Numbered from the stretch's first letter, positions 9,279 through 18,772 are shown. The stretch: DNA of 64,000 nt from Bifidobacterium sp. (GCF_022647885.1 NZ_JALCLM010000001.1:558001-622000); one strand, 5' to 3'. A program made the numbers and translations. The notes: generated by a model from the sequence alone, not told the origin.

Positions 9279-9899
9279 ATGTCGAAAGCGTCGCAGGAAG
9301 CACAACGTCAATTGGATCGTATTGTGGCGCTAGGGTACCCAGATGTGGCGGATATTGGTGCTGCATCGTTTCGTGCCCTAGCTCAACCTCTAATTCAAGC
9401 CTTGGAACGCCATGATTTAGGGGAGTCGATTTTGTTGGTGCCGACTCGAGAATTGGTGTCGCCTGAATCGTTGATTTCGCGTACCAGCATTAACCGCATG
9501 GCAGGTTTCACCACCATGCCACCGCGAGACATCATCAGCTTTCTGCCTCAAGACGGTTTTGAACCGCCAGAGGGCCCTTTCTATTTAGTCATAGAACCAC
9601 ACACTGGCACGGCCTACGTCAACCGCGAGCCAGATGTGGCGCGTAAGCTCATAGACTCCGACAACCGTTTGCCTCTGACTCTTGAGGAGGGTCTGGCAAT
9701 TGCAACACAACACCCTGAGTGGTTACGTGAGAAAAATGGTTTTAATCTGCTTGGTTCTCGTAGTGCAGATGGACGTGTGCCGAGTATCTGGATGAGTCAG
9801 AACGCTCCTCGCCTGGGATCGGTGTGGCCAAATTCCAAACATACTTGGCTGGGGAACGCCTATTGTCAGGCACGCCGCGGAATCAGTCTCTTCCACTGA
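9279..9899 (+). CDS. DUF5701 family protein
   Basis: A 206-residue soluble protein without membrane segments or a signal peptide. It matches what I know of the actinobacterial DUF5701 family: an N-terminal helical part (QLDRIVALGYPDVADI), a middle YLVIEPHTGTAYVN and a C-terminal signature with LTLEEGLAIATQHPEWL, GFNLLGSR, VPSIWMS and HTWLGNAYCQARRG. No catalytic motif or cofactor site is recognisable and the function of the family is not known to me. It lies alone between asd and leuA with its own upstream region. The ATG at 9279 has no strong ribosome binding site in front. Confidence 0.7.
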   Translation: MSKASQEAQRQLDRIVALGYPDVADIGAASFRALAQPLIQALERHDLGESILLVPTRELVSPESLISRTSINRMAGFTTMPPRDIISFLPQDGFEPPEGPFYLVIEPHTGTAYVNREPDVARKLIDSDNRLPLTLEEGLAIATQHPEWLREKNGFNLLGSRSADGRVPSIWMSQNAPRLGSVWPNSKHTWLGNAYCQARRGISLFH

Positions 9900-10090
9900 C
9901 AACGTAGACACTTCTACTCATTACACCAAGCAGTTGCAGCGCCGTCGAGCGTTGTAATTGCTCAAATTCCTTAATGAAATGTGAACGTCCGCGCCTGCTG
10001 AATTTGTCTAGATTGTAGGATGGTCATTTGTGGCGTGACAGAGTGTCACGTTTGTGGTGTGAATTCATCTCAGAAAGCAAAGGAGGAAGT

Positions 10091-11998
10091 ATGGATCGGA
10101 ATCAATCATCCGTGTTTGATTTAGCCGCAGTTGCGGCGGGCTCCAACGGAGGGAATAATGACCGACTGCTGCCCCCAGCGCGATTCGTGGGCGCCCCTCA
10201 ACGGCCTAGCAACATGCCATATGCCAAGTATCTTGCTTACAACAAGCAAGTGCCTTTCGACTATCCTGATCGGACTTGGCCTGGAAAGATTTTGAAAAGA
10301 GCTCCTCGCTGGTGCTCTGTGGATCTTCGCGATGGCAATCAAGCTCTGGTCGATCCGATGGATCCTGAACGTAAATTGCGGTTCTGGAATCTTCTGATGA
10401 GCATGGGGTTCAAAGAAGTTGAGGTTGGATTTCCCTCGGCATCGTCAACTGATTATGACTTTATTCGTCTGTTGATTGAGCGTGAGCTGATTCCTGACGA
10501 TGTGACCATTGTGGTGCTTACACAAGCTCGTGAGCATCTGATTCGCAAAACATACGAAGCTTTGCGCGGGGTAAAACGCGCTGTCGTACATTTTTATAAT
10601 TCAGTATCTGTGCTCCAACGTGAGGTGGTGTTTCGTAAGGACAAAGCTTCTATCAAGAAGCTAGCCACCGATGCAGCTACACTCTGCAAATCTTTGGAGG
10701 CTGATGCTGAGGGAACTGAGCTCTTCTACGAATATTCTCCTGAATCATTCTCGGGTGCTGAGCCTGAATATTCTTTGGAAGTTTGTAATGCTGTAATCGA
10801 TGTCATCAAACCTACCCCTGAACATCCAATCATCATCAATCTGCCGAATACCGTGGAAATGACTACGCCTAACGTATTTGCAGACGAAATCGAGTTCATG
10901 TCCAACAACCTTAATGAACGCGATTCTGTGGTGCTTTCCTTGCATCCACACAATGACGAAGGTATGGCAGTAGCTGCTACTGAGCTGGGTGTGCTCGCTG
11001 GGGCTGACCGTGTTGAAGGGTGTCTGCTAGGTAATGGTGAGAGGACCGGCAATGTTGATGTGTGTACGGTTGCTTTGAACCTCTTGGTGCAAGGTGTAGA
11101 TCCACAGCTTGACCTATCTGATATGCCAGAAATCCGCAGAACGGTTGAGTACTGTAATCAGATTAAGATTTCAGAGCGTCATCCTTATGTCGGCAGCTTT
11201 GTGTTCACTGCTTTCTCTGGTTCGCATCAAGATGCAATCAAAAAAGGTCTTGAAGCAAGGCAGCAAGCTGCTCTACGAGATAATGCAGATATCGATAACT
11301 ATCTGTGGCTTGTTCCATATTTGCCTATCGACCCTAAGGATGTTGGCGGTAGTTATGAAGCCATCATTCGTGTCAACTCGCAGTCTGGCAAGGGCGGCAT
11401 GGCGTACCTGTTGAAGACCAATCACCATGTTGACCTTCCCAAGCGTCTACAAGTTGAATTCGATCGCATCGTCCAGCATTTTGCCGATGAAACGAAGCGT
11501 GAGGTACGTGACGAAGATATCTGGAGACTCTTCAAGGATGAGTATCTTCCTGTTGAAGAATCAGGAAGTACAGCTGTGGCGGGTGCAGTCGCTGACAGTG
11601 AGGATTCAAGTCTGAGCCAGTGGGGTCGTCTCAAGCTGCTGAAAGTCAGCGTGAGCTCGGGTGAGGATGGTTCCGATACTGAGCTGAAGGCGAGCGTTCT
11701 GGATCGCGGTCTGAGTGGAGTTGATGAGCCGGTGGAGCGTCAGATAGAGGGTAAAGGCAATGGTCCCCTTGACGCCTTCCTCAATGCTCTGAGTGCTCTT
11801 GACTTGACTATCTCAGTCGAAGATTATGTGGAGCATGCTATGACCTCTGGTTCAGATGCGCTCGCAGCTTCCTACGTGGAGTGCAAAGTAGGAGAACCCG
11901 CTCAAGAGCGTGTGATTTGGGGTGTGGGCATCGATTCCTCAGTGATTACTAGCACGTTGAAGGCGATTATCTCCGCGGTCAATCGTTTCGAGCGCTAA
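10091..11998 (+). CDS. leuA: 2-isopropylmalate synthase
   Basis: A 635-residue enzyme of the long actinobacterial LeuA type. The start at 10091 follows AAAGGAGGAAGT; an earlier in-frame codon at 10028 lacks such a site. The TIM-barrel domain has the metal and substrate motif RWCSVDLRDGNQAL (about residues 76-89), KEVEVGFPSAS, and the metal-binding His pair in SLHPHNDEG (about 291-299), followed by GCLLGNGERTGNVD. The C-terminal leucine-binding regulatory domain covers about 520-635. It condenses acetyl-CoA with 2-oxoisovalerate, the first committed step of leucine synthesis. The roughly 190-base leader shows no Leu-codon-rich attenuator peptide or T-box. Confidence 0.95.
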   Translation: MDRNQSSVFDLAAVAAGSNGGNNDRLLPPARFVGAPQRPSNMPYAKYLAYNKQVPFDYPDRTWPGKILKRAPRWCSVDLRDGNQALVDPMDPERKLRFWNLLMSMGFKEVEVGFPSASSTDYDFIRLLIERELIPDDVTIVVLTQAREHLIRKTYEALRGVKRAVVHFYNSVSVLQREVVFRKDKASIKKLATDAATLCKSLEADAEGTELFYEYSPESFSGAEPEYSLEVCNAVIDVIKPTPEHPIIINLPNTVEMTTPNVFADEIEFMSNNLNERDSVVLSLHPHNDEGMAVAATELGVLAGADRVEGCLLGNGERTGNVDVCTVALNLLVQGVDPQLDLSDMPEIRRTVEYCNQIKISERHPYVGSFVFTAFSGSHQDAIKKGLEARQQAALRDNADIDNYLWLVPYLPIDPKDVGGSYEAIIRVNSQSGKGGMAYLLKTNHHVDLPKRLQVEFDRIVQHFADETKREVRDEDIWRLFKDEYLPVEESGSTAVAGAVADSEDSSLSQWGRLKLLKVSVSSGEDGSDTELKASVLDRGLSGVDEPVERQIEGKGNGPLDAFLNALSALDLTISVEDYVEHAMTSGSDALAASYVECKVGEPAQERVIWGVGIDSSVITSTLKAIISAVNRFER

Positions 11999-12019
11999 GG
12001 ACTAGTACTCAAATACAAG

Positions 12020-12087
12020 GAAAGTGTGCATATCGGCACGTGAGCGAACGCACAATCTGCGCGTCGCGTGCTGATATGCACACTTTC
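12020..12087. repeat. 21-bp hairpin, first copy of a dispersed intergenic element
   Basis: Arms 12020-12040 (GAAAGTGTGCATATCGGCACG) and 12067-12087 pair over 21 positions with one G-U pair and no gap, around a 26-base loop. It lies between the ends of convergent leuA and the penicillin-binding protein gene, so it probably ends leuA transcription. The left arm, TGTGCATATCGGCACGTGAGC, recurs with one change in the hairpin at 33511-33571. Confidence 0.6.
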
Positions 12088-12150
12088 GTATATGCAGCGG
12101 TACTCCTTGACCAGCGCTCGAAACAGGCAGTGTGTAGTAACGGTAAGAAA

Positions 12151-12195
12151 TTATTTGGTGCCCCAATTCTGTAAAAGAATTGGGGCACCAAATAA
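12151..12195. terminator. 20-bp perfect bidirectional terminator
   Basis: Arms 12151-12170 (TTATTTGGTGCCCCAATTCT) and 12176-12195 are exact inverse complements with a 5-base loop. The stem has A/T-rich feet, so in either direction a U-rich 3' foot follows a G/C core. It sits 20 bases beyond the penicillin-binding protein stop and faces leuA. Confidence 0.85.
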
Positions 12196-12214
12196 TGAAA
12201 CCGTGAGATGATTA

Positions 12215-14557
12215 TTATCCTCCGTTACCGGCTCCTGTGTCTTGTCCCTGGTTATTTGAGTTGTTATTGCCAGAATCGTTATTTGAATTACCATTTGTTG
12301 TGCCGTCATTATTTGTGCCGCCGCTGCTTTGCGTGCTCGTTGTGGACGAGGATGATGCAGAGCTGGAAGTTGACGACGTCGATGGTGACGGTGAAGCAGA
12401 GCTGGTAGCGCTTGACGAGCTACTGCTGCTAGCTGACGGCTGACGGCTGCTTTGAGATCCACTCGAGGAGGAGGATGAACTCGCCCTTCCATATCCCCAC
12501 GTGCCGTCAGGGCCCCCAACTTTGCCGTTGTCAGTGGCAGTTGGGAATTCCTCGTCAGCAACCCCAGATAGGGCCTGAGACATGTATTGAGCAAAGAGGT
12601 GGGCTGGGTACCCCGATCCGTGAGGATAACCGCTAAATGTGGGTACCTTTTGCGCGCTGCCGTCTGACCCTGGATACCAGATGCCAAAAGTGGTAAGCAC
12701 TGAAGGTGTAAAACCAACAAAGCTAGCAGCTGTGTCATCATTAGCGGTTCCAGACTTGCCAGCCAGAGTATTACTAATAGAATTTGCAGCTTTTCCGGTG
12801 CCGTAACGGATGGTGCCGGTGAGTGCTTTTTGTAATAACGCCACGTCGTTGGTATCAAAAACTTGTTCGGTTTTCGTCGATGCTTTATACAACTCTTTGT
12901 TGGCAGAGCTATTAACCGTATTAACAATGTGCAAGGTGGGTTTGTTACCGTCATTGGCGATTGTTGCGTATCCTCTGGTGAGGTCTAGTGCACTCAATGC
13001 GTCAACACCGAGTGCATTAAAGGTTGTGGTGTCATCAATTTTTCCAGTGATGCCGGCACTGTGCGCAATCTCAGCGGTTTTCTTTGCTGTGACATGTTGA
13101 TTGAGATCCATGAACACAGTGTTGACTGAGTGAGCAACTGCTGAATAGAGATTTACTGTTCCATAACTCACATAGCCCGAGTTGGCTACGGATTTTCCGA
13201 CGCTAGAGAAGGTGCGCGGAGAATTGCCATTAAAAGTGGTGCTCAAACTTACATCATCCTGAATGGCGCCCAGCAACGTGAAAGCTTTCATAGTGGAACC
13301 TACTTGGAAGGTTGCTTGTGAAACATTGTTGAGCTGATGTTTGAGATAATCGTCACCCGCATACAGCGAGATAATTGACCCATCTTTAGGATTGATACTG
13401 ATGCCACCAACTTGCACACCGTCAGGCAAAGATTTATCGTCGGCAGTTGGGCTGGCCACCTGATACATCAAGTCCTGTTTTGATTTGTCAATGGTGGTAA
13501 CAATCGAGTAGCCGCCTGTTTCCAATTCTTCCTCAGTAAATGCCTTATTTGATACGAGCTCACTTTTCACCATGTTGAGCAGGTAACCCTTGGGGCCGGA
13601 ATATACATTTTCCTGCGTGTACTTGATAGTACTTGGCATGGTGGCAGCTGCGCGATCTTTGGCGCTGATGTACTGATCTTCCTCCATGATATTGAGCACG
13701 CGTTTAAATCTAATTTCGGCTTCTTTAGCATTCACAGCAGGGTCCCACGTGCTTGGAGCTGGAATTATTCCGGCAAGCATTGCTGCTTCTGGCATAGTGA
13801 GGTCTTTGGCGCTTTTACCAAAGTAATTTTGTGCTGCCGCTTGTATGCCATAAGCGCCACGACCGAGATAAATCGTATTCATGTAGTTGCACAGAATGGC
13901 GTCTTTATCTTGTGTCTGAGTAATCTTGAGCGCGAGTAGTGCTTCTCTCAATTTACCGGTATAGCTGGTGGTTTCACCTAAATAATAACGTTCTGCATAC
14001 TGCTGGGTTATGGTCGAACCGCCTTGGCGAGTTCCCTGTGTGACATTGTTAAATAAAGCTCTACCAATGCCTTTGAGATCTAAGCCATTGTCTTGGTAGA
14101 AGCTGCGATTTTCTGAAGCCACAATGGCATTTCCTACGTATTTTGGCAGTGTTGAGCAGTCGATAATTTCACGATTCTGCTCTGCATATGAGCCAATTGG
14201 TGTTTTACCATCCGCATAATACACAGTCGTTTTTTGTGCCAGAGCCATGGCCCCAGGTTCGGGTACGTCGGTAGTGATGTAGAGGTAGGCAAATGCGGCT
14301 ACACCTGACACCAATAAGAACGCGAAAATACCAAGTATCCACTTGAGTATTCTGTGGGGTTTCTTGGCTTTGCTGTGTTTGGACGAACGACGGGGCGCAG
14401 AGTTGCGCGAGGCCTTATTCTTATTCGAATTACTTGCCTGTGGACTCTGCGTTTTAGAGCGTCCCGCCTTCGAGCTGACACTTCGGGTCTGAGATGACAT
14501 GCCCACCACGCTAACCTGCGCTCTTGAGAAGTGGGCTTTGAGTGGCGAAATATCCAT
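12215..14557 (-). CDS. Class A penicillin-binding protein (transglycosylase/transpeptidase)
   Basis: A 780-residue bifunctional peptidoglycan synthase; an internal ATG at 14500 gives 761 residues and neither start has a clear ribosome binding site. Order: Ser/Lys-rich cytoplasmic N-terminus, one membrane helix (about residues 92-113), GT51 glycosyltransferase with VASENRSFY and GGSTITQQYAE (about 148-205), then a transpeptidase with STMKAF (about 422, nucleophile Ser), HSVNTVF and KSGTAND (about 603). The last about 110 residues are an extracellular Ser/Thr/Asn/Gly-rich tail without PASTA repeats. It polymerises glycan strands and cross-links peptides at the outer membrane face. The tail is probably disordered within the wall. 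Confidence 0.92.
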   Translation of the reverse strand: MDISPLKAHFSRAQVSVVGMSSQTRSVSSKAGRSKTQSPQASNSNKNKASRNSAPRRSSKHSKAKKPHRILKWILGIFAFLLVSGVAAFAYLYITTDVPEPGAMALAQKTTVYYADGKTPIGSYAEQNREIIDCSTLPKYVGNAIVASENRSFYQDNGLDLKGIGRALFNNVTQGTRQGGSTITQQYAERYYLGETTSYTGKLREALLALKITQTQDKDAILCNYMNTIYLGRGAYGIQAAAQNYFGKSAKDLTMPEAAMLAGIIPAPSTWDPAVNAKEAEIRFKRVLNIMEEDQYISAKDRAAATMPSTIKYTQENVYSGPKGYLLNMVKSELVSNKAFTEEELETGGYSIVTTIDKSKQDLMYQVASPTADDKSLPDGVQVGGISINPKDGSIISLYAGDDYLKHQLNNVSQATFQVGSTMKAFTLLGAIQDDVSLSTTFNGNSPRTFSSVGKSVANSGYVSYGTVNLYSAVAHSVNTVFMDLNQHVTAKKTAEIAHSAGITGKIDDTTTFNALGVDALSALDLTRGYATIANDGNKPTLHIVNTVNSSANKELYKASTKTEQVFDTNDVALLQKALTGTIRYGTGKAANSISNTLAGKSGTANDDTAASFVGFTPSVLTTFGIWYPGSDGSAQKVPTFSGYPHGSGYPAHLFAQYMSQALSGVADEEFPTATDNGKVGGPDGTWGYGRASSSSSSSGSQSSRQPSASSSSSSSATSSASPSPSTSSTSSSASSSSTTSTQSSGGTNNDGTTNGNSNNDSGNNNSNNQGQDTGAGNGG

Positions 14558-14722
14558 GATTCTTGTACGTTTTGTTCGTTCTTTGCGAACGAATGCTCTA
14601 TCATAAAAGTGCTTGAAATGAGATTAACTCAAGCCAACAACTCTCCCTGACTGCATGTTACAGGCTTGGATATGTATGATTAAGGGTTGAAGTACCACAT
14701 CTTCAGGTAAGAGGAGTTTTTT

Positions 14723-15865
14723 ATGAGTATCCGCGTTGCTATTGCTGGCGTAGGCAATTGTGCCTCGTCGTTGGTGCAGGGAGTCGAATATTACAAGGAT
14801 GCCGAAGACGGCGCAAAAATCCCGGGCATCATGCACGCCAACTTCGGTGGATATCGGGTCCGCGACATCGAATTTGTCACCGCTTTTGATGTTGACACCC
14901 TCAAAGTTGGAAAAGATCTGAGCGAAGCTATCGGCGCTTCTCAGAACAATACCTACAAGTTTGCTGAAGTCCCGAATCTCGGCGTTGAGGTTCTGCGAGG
15001 ACCGACTAATGATGGTCTGGGGGAGTATTACCGCCAGATGATTACTGAGTCTGAGGCCGAGCCAGTTGACGTGGTGAAAGTCCTGAAGGACAAGAAAGTC
15101 GACATTCTCGTCAGCTACCTGCCTGTTGGTTCAGAAGAGGCTGATAAGGCTTACGCTACAGCAGCCATGGAAGCCGGATGCGGGTTTGTGAATTGCCTCC
15201 CGGTGTTTATCGCTTCCGACCCAGAGTGGGCACAGAAATTCCGCGATGCTGGTGTCCCGATTGTTGGAGACGATATTAAGTCCCAAGTCGGTGCCACTAT
15301 CACTCACCGCGTGATGGCTCGTTTGTTCGAGGATCGTGGTGTGCGTCTCGATCGCACCTACCAGTTGAATGTTGGCGGCAACATGGACTTCATGAATATG
15401 CTGCAGCGTTCACGTCTTGAATCCAAGAAGATTTCCAAGACTCGTGCAGTGACCTCAGTCGTCCCACACGAGCTGGAAGAGCGCAACGTCCATATTGGAC
15501 CTTCAGATTATGTAGCTTGGCTTGACGATCGCAAGTTTGCTTTTGTCCGTTTGGAAGGAACCACTTTCGGCGATGTTCCTCTGAACTTGGAATACAAGCT
15601 TGAGGTGTGGGATTCGCCGAACTCGGCAGGTATCGTCATCGATGCAGTGCGTGCAGCGAAGATTGCCATGGATCGTCATCTCGGCGGTCCAATTCTGGCT
15701 CCGAGCTCATACTTTATGAAGTCTCCAGCTGTGCAGCACGAGGATAATGAAGCACGTCGCTTGGTGGAGGAATTCATTGAGGGCCGCGTAGAGTCCACTG
15801 AAGATCAGCTTGATGCCGATGTCGAAGCAGCGAAGGCTGCCGGCAAAGATGTATGGCGCGCATAG
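14723..15865 (+). CDS. ino1: Inositol-3-phosphate synthase
   Basis: A 380-residue enzyme with the N-terminal NAD-binding loop [16 protein letters not shown] (about residues 5-20), [25 protein letters not shown] (about 129-141), NCLPVFIA and the family core [15 protein letters not shown] (about 183-197), followed by [12 protein letters not shown]. It converts glucose 6-phosphate to inositol 3-phosphate using NAD. In actinobacteria the product feeds phosphatidylinositol and, in some genera, mycothiol. A clear AAGAGGAG precedes the ATG. Transcription ends at the hairpin 15891-15927. Confidence 0.95.
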   Translation: MSIRVAIAGVGNCASSLVQGVEYYKDAEDGAKIPGIMHANFGGYRVRDIEFVTAFDVDTLKVGKDLSEAIGASQNNTYKFAEVPNLGVEVLRGPTNDGLGEYYRQMITESEAEPVDVVKVLKDKKVDILVSYLPVGSEEADKAYATAAMEAGCGFVNCLPVFIASDPEWAQKFRDAGVPIVGDDIKSQVGATITHRVMARLFEDRGVRLDRTYQLNVGGNMDFMNMLQRSRLESKKISKTRAVTSVVPHELEERNVHIGPSDYVAWLDDRKFAFVRLEGTTFGDVPLNLEYKLEVWDSPNSAGIVIDAVRAAKIAMDRHLGGPILAPSSYFMKSPAVQHEDNEARRLVEEFIEGRVESTEDQLDADVEAAKAAGKDVWRA

Positions 15866-15890
15866 CGCATAGCTGCCATTAACTGCATTT

Positions 15891-15927
15891 GGCCCTTGAA
15901 CCCGCTGAGATATTGGGTTTAAGGGCC
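15891..15927 (+). terminator. 13-bp hairpin after ino1
   Basis: GGCCCTTGAACCC (15891-15903) pairs with GGGTTTAAGGGCC (15915-15927), with one G-U pair and an 11-base loop. It is followed by AATGTATTGCTTG, without a strict T-run. Confidence 0.65.
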
Positions 15928-15942
15928 AATGTATTGCTTGTG

Positions 15943-16074
15943 ATCCCTACACAAACGAGAGAGCACTTCTGCCAGGCTGCGATGTACTCTGTAGCAGCCT
16001 TACTCCCATAAGAAAGATGCTGTGAGGGCAGCCGAACAATCTGCGCAGCGGTCTTGTTGGTGTAGGGATTTTTT
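15943..16074 (+). ncRNA. Candidate structured RNA closed by an 18-position helix and ending in a T-run
   Basis: Bases 15943-15960 (ATCCCTACACAAACGAGA) pair with 16052-16069 over 18 positions, with one A-G mismatch and one G-U pair, and are followed by TTTTTT (16069-16074). The roughly 90-base interior holds a 7-bp hairpin (AGGCTGC/GCAGCCT, about 15974-16000), CTGCC against GGCAG outside it, an unpaired purine run AAGAAAG, and CCG/CGG around the palindrome CTGCGCAG. The element lies between convergent ino1 and glf; the T-run touches the glf stop. I see no good promoter directly upstream, so it may be a processed 3' region rather than an independent gene. It is not SRP RNA, tmRNA or RNase P RNA, and I do not recognise the family. 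Confidence 0.4.
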
Positions 16075-17228
16075 CAGATAAGCGGCAAAATCTGTTTCTC
16101 AAAGCACGTCAAAGCGCTATTAATAACCTGATGCATGTCGTAATACGCATAGGTGCCAAGTCTGCCCCCAAAAACAACTTTGGACTCTGCGGCAGCTTGC
16201 TGCTTGTAAGCGTTGTATAGATTACGGTCCTCGGCGGTATTAACGGGGTAGTAAGGTTCATCTCCACGTTGTGCAAATCGCGAATATTCTTCCCACACTA
16301 CTGTTTTGTTGGCATTCTGTTGTTCGCGGCGTTCGGGGTTGAAATTTTTAAATTCGATAGCTCGTGTGAATGGCACATCTGCATCAGGATAATTCATGAC
16401 TGGGCAGCCGAAATGATCGCCTTCGTCGTACCGGCGTTCAGTAAACTCGACGGTACGCCATTTCAGTTCGCCTAATGAGTAGTCGAAATAGCGGTCGACA
16501 GGGCCGGTGTACACCACAGGAACCTTTCCAACCAGCGCGTCCTTATTGAGTGCTTGGCTGTTGTCAAAGAAGTCGGTGTTGAGATGCACATGGATGCGCT
16601 CGTCGTCAATCATGCGCTTGAACCATGCGGTGTACCCGTCTGTGGGAAGCCCTTCCCAAGTGTCTTTGAAATAGCGATTGTTGTAGTTGAATCGGACCGG
16701 TAAACGTTTGATAATCGATGCCGGTAGATGGCTCGGGTCGGTCTGCCATTGCTTGGCAGTGTAGTTTTTGATGAAGGCCTCATACAAAGGACGGCCAATC
16801 AGGCTGATTCCTTGGTCGTTGAGGTTTTCTGGATCGGTACCTGCCAACTCACCTGCTTGCTCATCCAGCAAAGCTTTGGCCTCAGCAGGCGTGTAATGAG
16901 CGTGAAAGAACTGGTTGATTGTACCGAGGTTGATAGGCAAGGGGAACACTTCACCCTCGTGAGTCGCATAAACCCTGTGCACATAGTTGGTGAAACTGGT
17001 GAAGCGATTGACATAATCCCAAACACGCTGATTGGAAGTATGAAAGAGATGTGCGCCGTATTGGTGAATTTCTGCGCCAGTTTCTTCATCGAAATAGCTG
17101 TAGGCGTTGCCGCCAATATGGTCGCGAATATCAATTATTTCCACTGTGGCGCCAGTGTGTTCCACTGCTTGTTGCGCGATAGTGAGTCCAAATAATCCTG
17201 CGCCTACAATGACTAAATCAGCGTTCAT
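16074..17228 (-). CDS. glf: UDP-galactopyranose mutase
   Basis: A 384-residue flavoenzyme. The N-terminal FAD loop is DLVIVGAGLFGLTIAQQ (about residues 4-20), followed by the family motif HIGGNAYSYFD (about 37-47), QYGAHLFHTSN (about 56-66) and the active-site region with FNYNNRYFKDTW near 172-183. The C-terminal FAD-binding GGRLGTYAYYDMHQVI is also typical. It interconverts UDP-galactopyranose and UDP-galactofuranose for cell-surface polysaccharide. No glycosyltransferase cluster adjoins it here. The ATG at 17228 heads a short divergent region before the SRP RNA. Confidence 0.95.
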   Translation of the reverse strand: MNADLVIVGAGLFGLTIAQQAVEHTGATVEIIDIRDHIGGNAYSYFDEETGAEIHQYGAHLFHTSNQRVWDYVNRFTSFTNYVHRVYATHEGEVFPLPINLGTINQFFHAHYTPAEAKALLDEQAGELAGTDPENLNDQGISLIGRPLYEAFIKNYTAKQWQTDPSHLPASIIKRLPVRFNYNNRYFKDTWEGLPTDGYTAWFKRMIDDERIHVHLNTDFFDNSQALNKDALVGKVPVVYTGPVDRYFDYSLGELKWRTVEFTERRYDEGDHFGCPVMNYPDADVPFTRAIEFKNFNPERREQQNANKTVVWEEYSRFAQRGDEPYYPVNTAEDRNLYNAYKQQAAAESKVVFGGRLGTYAYYDMHQVINSALTCFEKQILPLI

Positions 17229-17403
17229 GTATACCCTTTGCTCATATCGACTGTGCCGGTATTACTTCATCTGTCCATCGTTCGCATCCACGCGAAGTAC
17301 TTTCATAGTACATTCCACGAACTACCGTGTCGGTCGGCGCTACGGTATGTGAATGCTGTGAATGTAGATTTGCGATAGTCAGGTCTTCGGGTAATATGGT
17401 CGT

Positions 17404-17492
17404 TGCTCCTACGTGGCGTTATGTCACCCAATCCCCCCAGGGCAGGAATGCAGCAAGGGTAAGTGGCCTCTGACGGGTGCGTAGGAGTTTTC
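17404..17492 (+). ncRNA. ffs: Bacterial signal recognition particle RNA (4.5S type)
   Basis: The ends TGCTCCTACG (about 17404-17413) and CGTAGGAG (17480-17487) pair. The conserved domain IV lies between: CCCCCCAGGGCAGGAATGCA (17443-17462 region) with a GGAA tetraloop closed by GCA/TGC and the internal-loop bases AGCAAGG, as in other small bacterial SRP RNAs. A T-rich stretch (TTTTCTATTTTCT) follows as terminator. With Ffh it targets membrane proteins. End points are good to a few bases. Confidence 0.9.
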
Positions 17493-17656
17493 TATTTTCT
17501 AGTGATGCTGTTCTTAGCTGCTGGTACCGGTCGTGCTCTGGTGTGATGTACAGCAACGCTTAGGAGTCTGGTATGCAGCGCTGAATCCTGTGAACGATGT
17601 GCAGGATTTGGTAGTCGTGTAACAAGTTGGGGGTCGAGAGCCTTACAGTCATAACT

Positions 17657-18673
17657 ATGAGCAACTTTTCACAAATACCAGTATCAGGGCAGCAGAAGGA
17701 TGAAACTGCGGAATCCGTAGAGGATCTGGGTTCGCAGCTGGCTCGGACAGATCCATTGACAATTCGTCCGCGGCAATCGTCGAGAATTCTTTGCGCTGTG
17801 ATTGGTGTGCTGTTGTTATGCTGTGCGGTACTAGTCTGGTGGCTCGGCGTTCGTACGGTTACCGGCCAGGAATACGACGATTTAGTCTGGACTCATTTCC
17901 ACAGTGCAGTTCCTGCATGGTTGGCTCCAGCGATGAGCTTGTTCACTTCAACGTATGCCGTACCTGTTGTGGTCGGTGTACTCGCGATTATTGCTCTTGT
18001 GGTGGCGGTGGTGCGCAAAAGGTGGTGGCTTATTGGGCAGATGGTGGTTGTGGTTGCCTTATGCGCAGTGCTGCCCGGTGTACTGAAGTCAACATTGCCG
18101 AGACCTGTTCTCATCAACTCGCTTGCTAGCCAGAGTAATTCGGCGCCTTCAGGCCACACGATGATTGCCTGTGCTGCTGGTGTCGTACTGCTGTGTTCAG
18201 TACCGCGTGTCTGGCGTGCAGCTGCAGCGATACTTGCGGCAGCGTTGTCATTTCTCGTGGCGCTTTCCGTGGTAGACGGGCAGTGGCATCGGCCAACTGA
18301 CACCATTATGGCACTGCTGATTGCATTAGGAGTGGCCTTTATTATGTTGGCATTCACGCGAAAATCCGGTATGGATGCTGCGGGGACGCGGGCTTCATCC
18401 GCCAGTGTGCAAATAGTTTCAAGCGTGATGATTACGGCTGGTGTAGTGGCTCTCATTTATGGTGCATATGTGGCATGGCAGATACAACCTGGTCTGCAGT
18501 TCAGCGCACAATGGGCACGTTCTGGTGCTCACATTTCTTTCATGGTGGTGCAACTTGGCCTTACGTCCTTCACGTTCGGTTTGTTGTTGGCAATGCGTCA
18601 CCTGACCGCGTCGCCGCTGAGCAAAATCGGTCTTGTTGGAGCACCTCCAGCACCTCCGAAGACAGCAGCCTAA
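17657..18673 (+). CDS. PAP2 family membrane phosphatase
   Basis: A 338-residue membrane protein (ATG 17657, MSNFSQ; an in-frame TTG at 17627 is less likely). After a polar N-terminus of about 45 residues there are about eight hydrophobic segments. Phosphatase motifs: KSTLPRP (about residues 139-145), PSGHTM (about 162-167) and the catalytic His region DGQWHRPTD (about 205-213). The family removes phosphate from lipids such as undecaprenyl or phosphatidylglycerol phosphate at the outer membrane face. The spacing in the first motif (KX4RP) is shorter than the usual KX6RP. No neighbour reveals the substrate. Confidence 0.8.
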   Translation: MSNFSQIPVSGQQKDETAESVEDLGSQLARTDPLTIRPRQSSRILCAVIGVLLLCCAVLVWWLGVRTVTGQEYDDLVWTHFHSAVPAWLAPAMSLFTSTYAVPVVVGVLAIIALVVAVVRKRWWLIGQMVVVVALCAVLPGVLKSTLPRPVLINSLASQSNSAPSGHTMIACAAGVVLLCSVPRVWRAAAAILAAALSFLVALSVVDGQWHRPTDTIMALLIALGVAFIMLAFTRKSGMDAAGTRASSASVQIVSSVMITAGVVALIYGAYVAWQIQPGLQFSAQWARSGAHISFMVVQLGLTSFTFGLLLAMRHLTASPLSKIGLVGAPPAPPKTAA

Positions 18674-18772
18674 GATTGGTAATCCAGCGTTCGGAACACC
18701 GATGTGTACTGTCTTACACGTCGCGTGGGTATGATTACCTGCGATAAGACGACAGATGATAAGGAGATGTCG

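Noticed and set aside
9900..10090. Leucine attenuator or T-box before leuA
   Set aside because: No short open frame with a run of Leu codons and no T-box core sequence was found in this leader.
12151..12954. Antisense-like frame of 267 codons on the minus strand over the PBP C-terminus
   Set aside because: It is a shifted reading of the PBP gene itself and its Ser/Asn-rich tail; the true frame carries the PBP motifs.
18704..18772. N-terminal extension of topA
   Set aside because: Residues before MATGSKLVIVES do not resemble topoisomerase I and AAGGAG at 18761-18766 fits the ATG at 18773.
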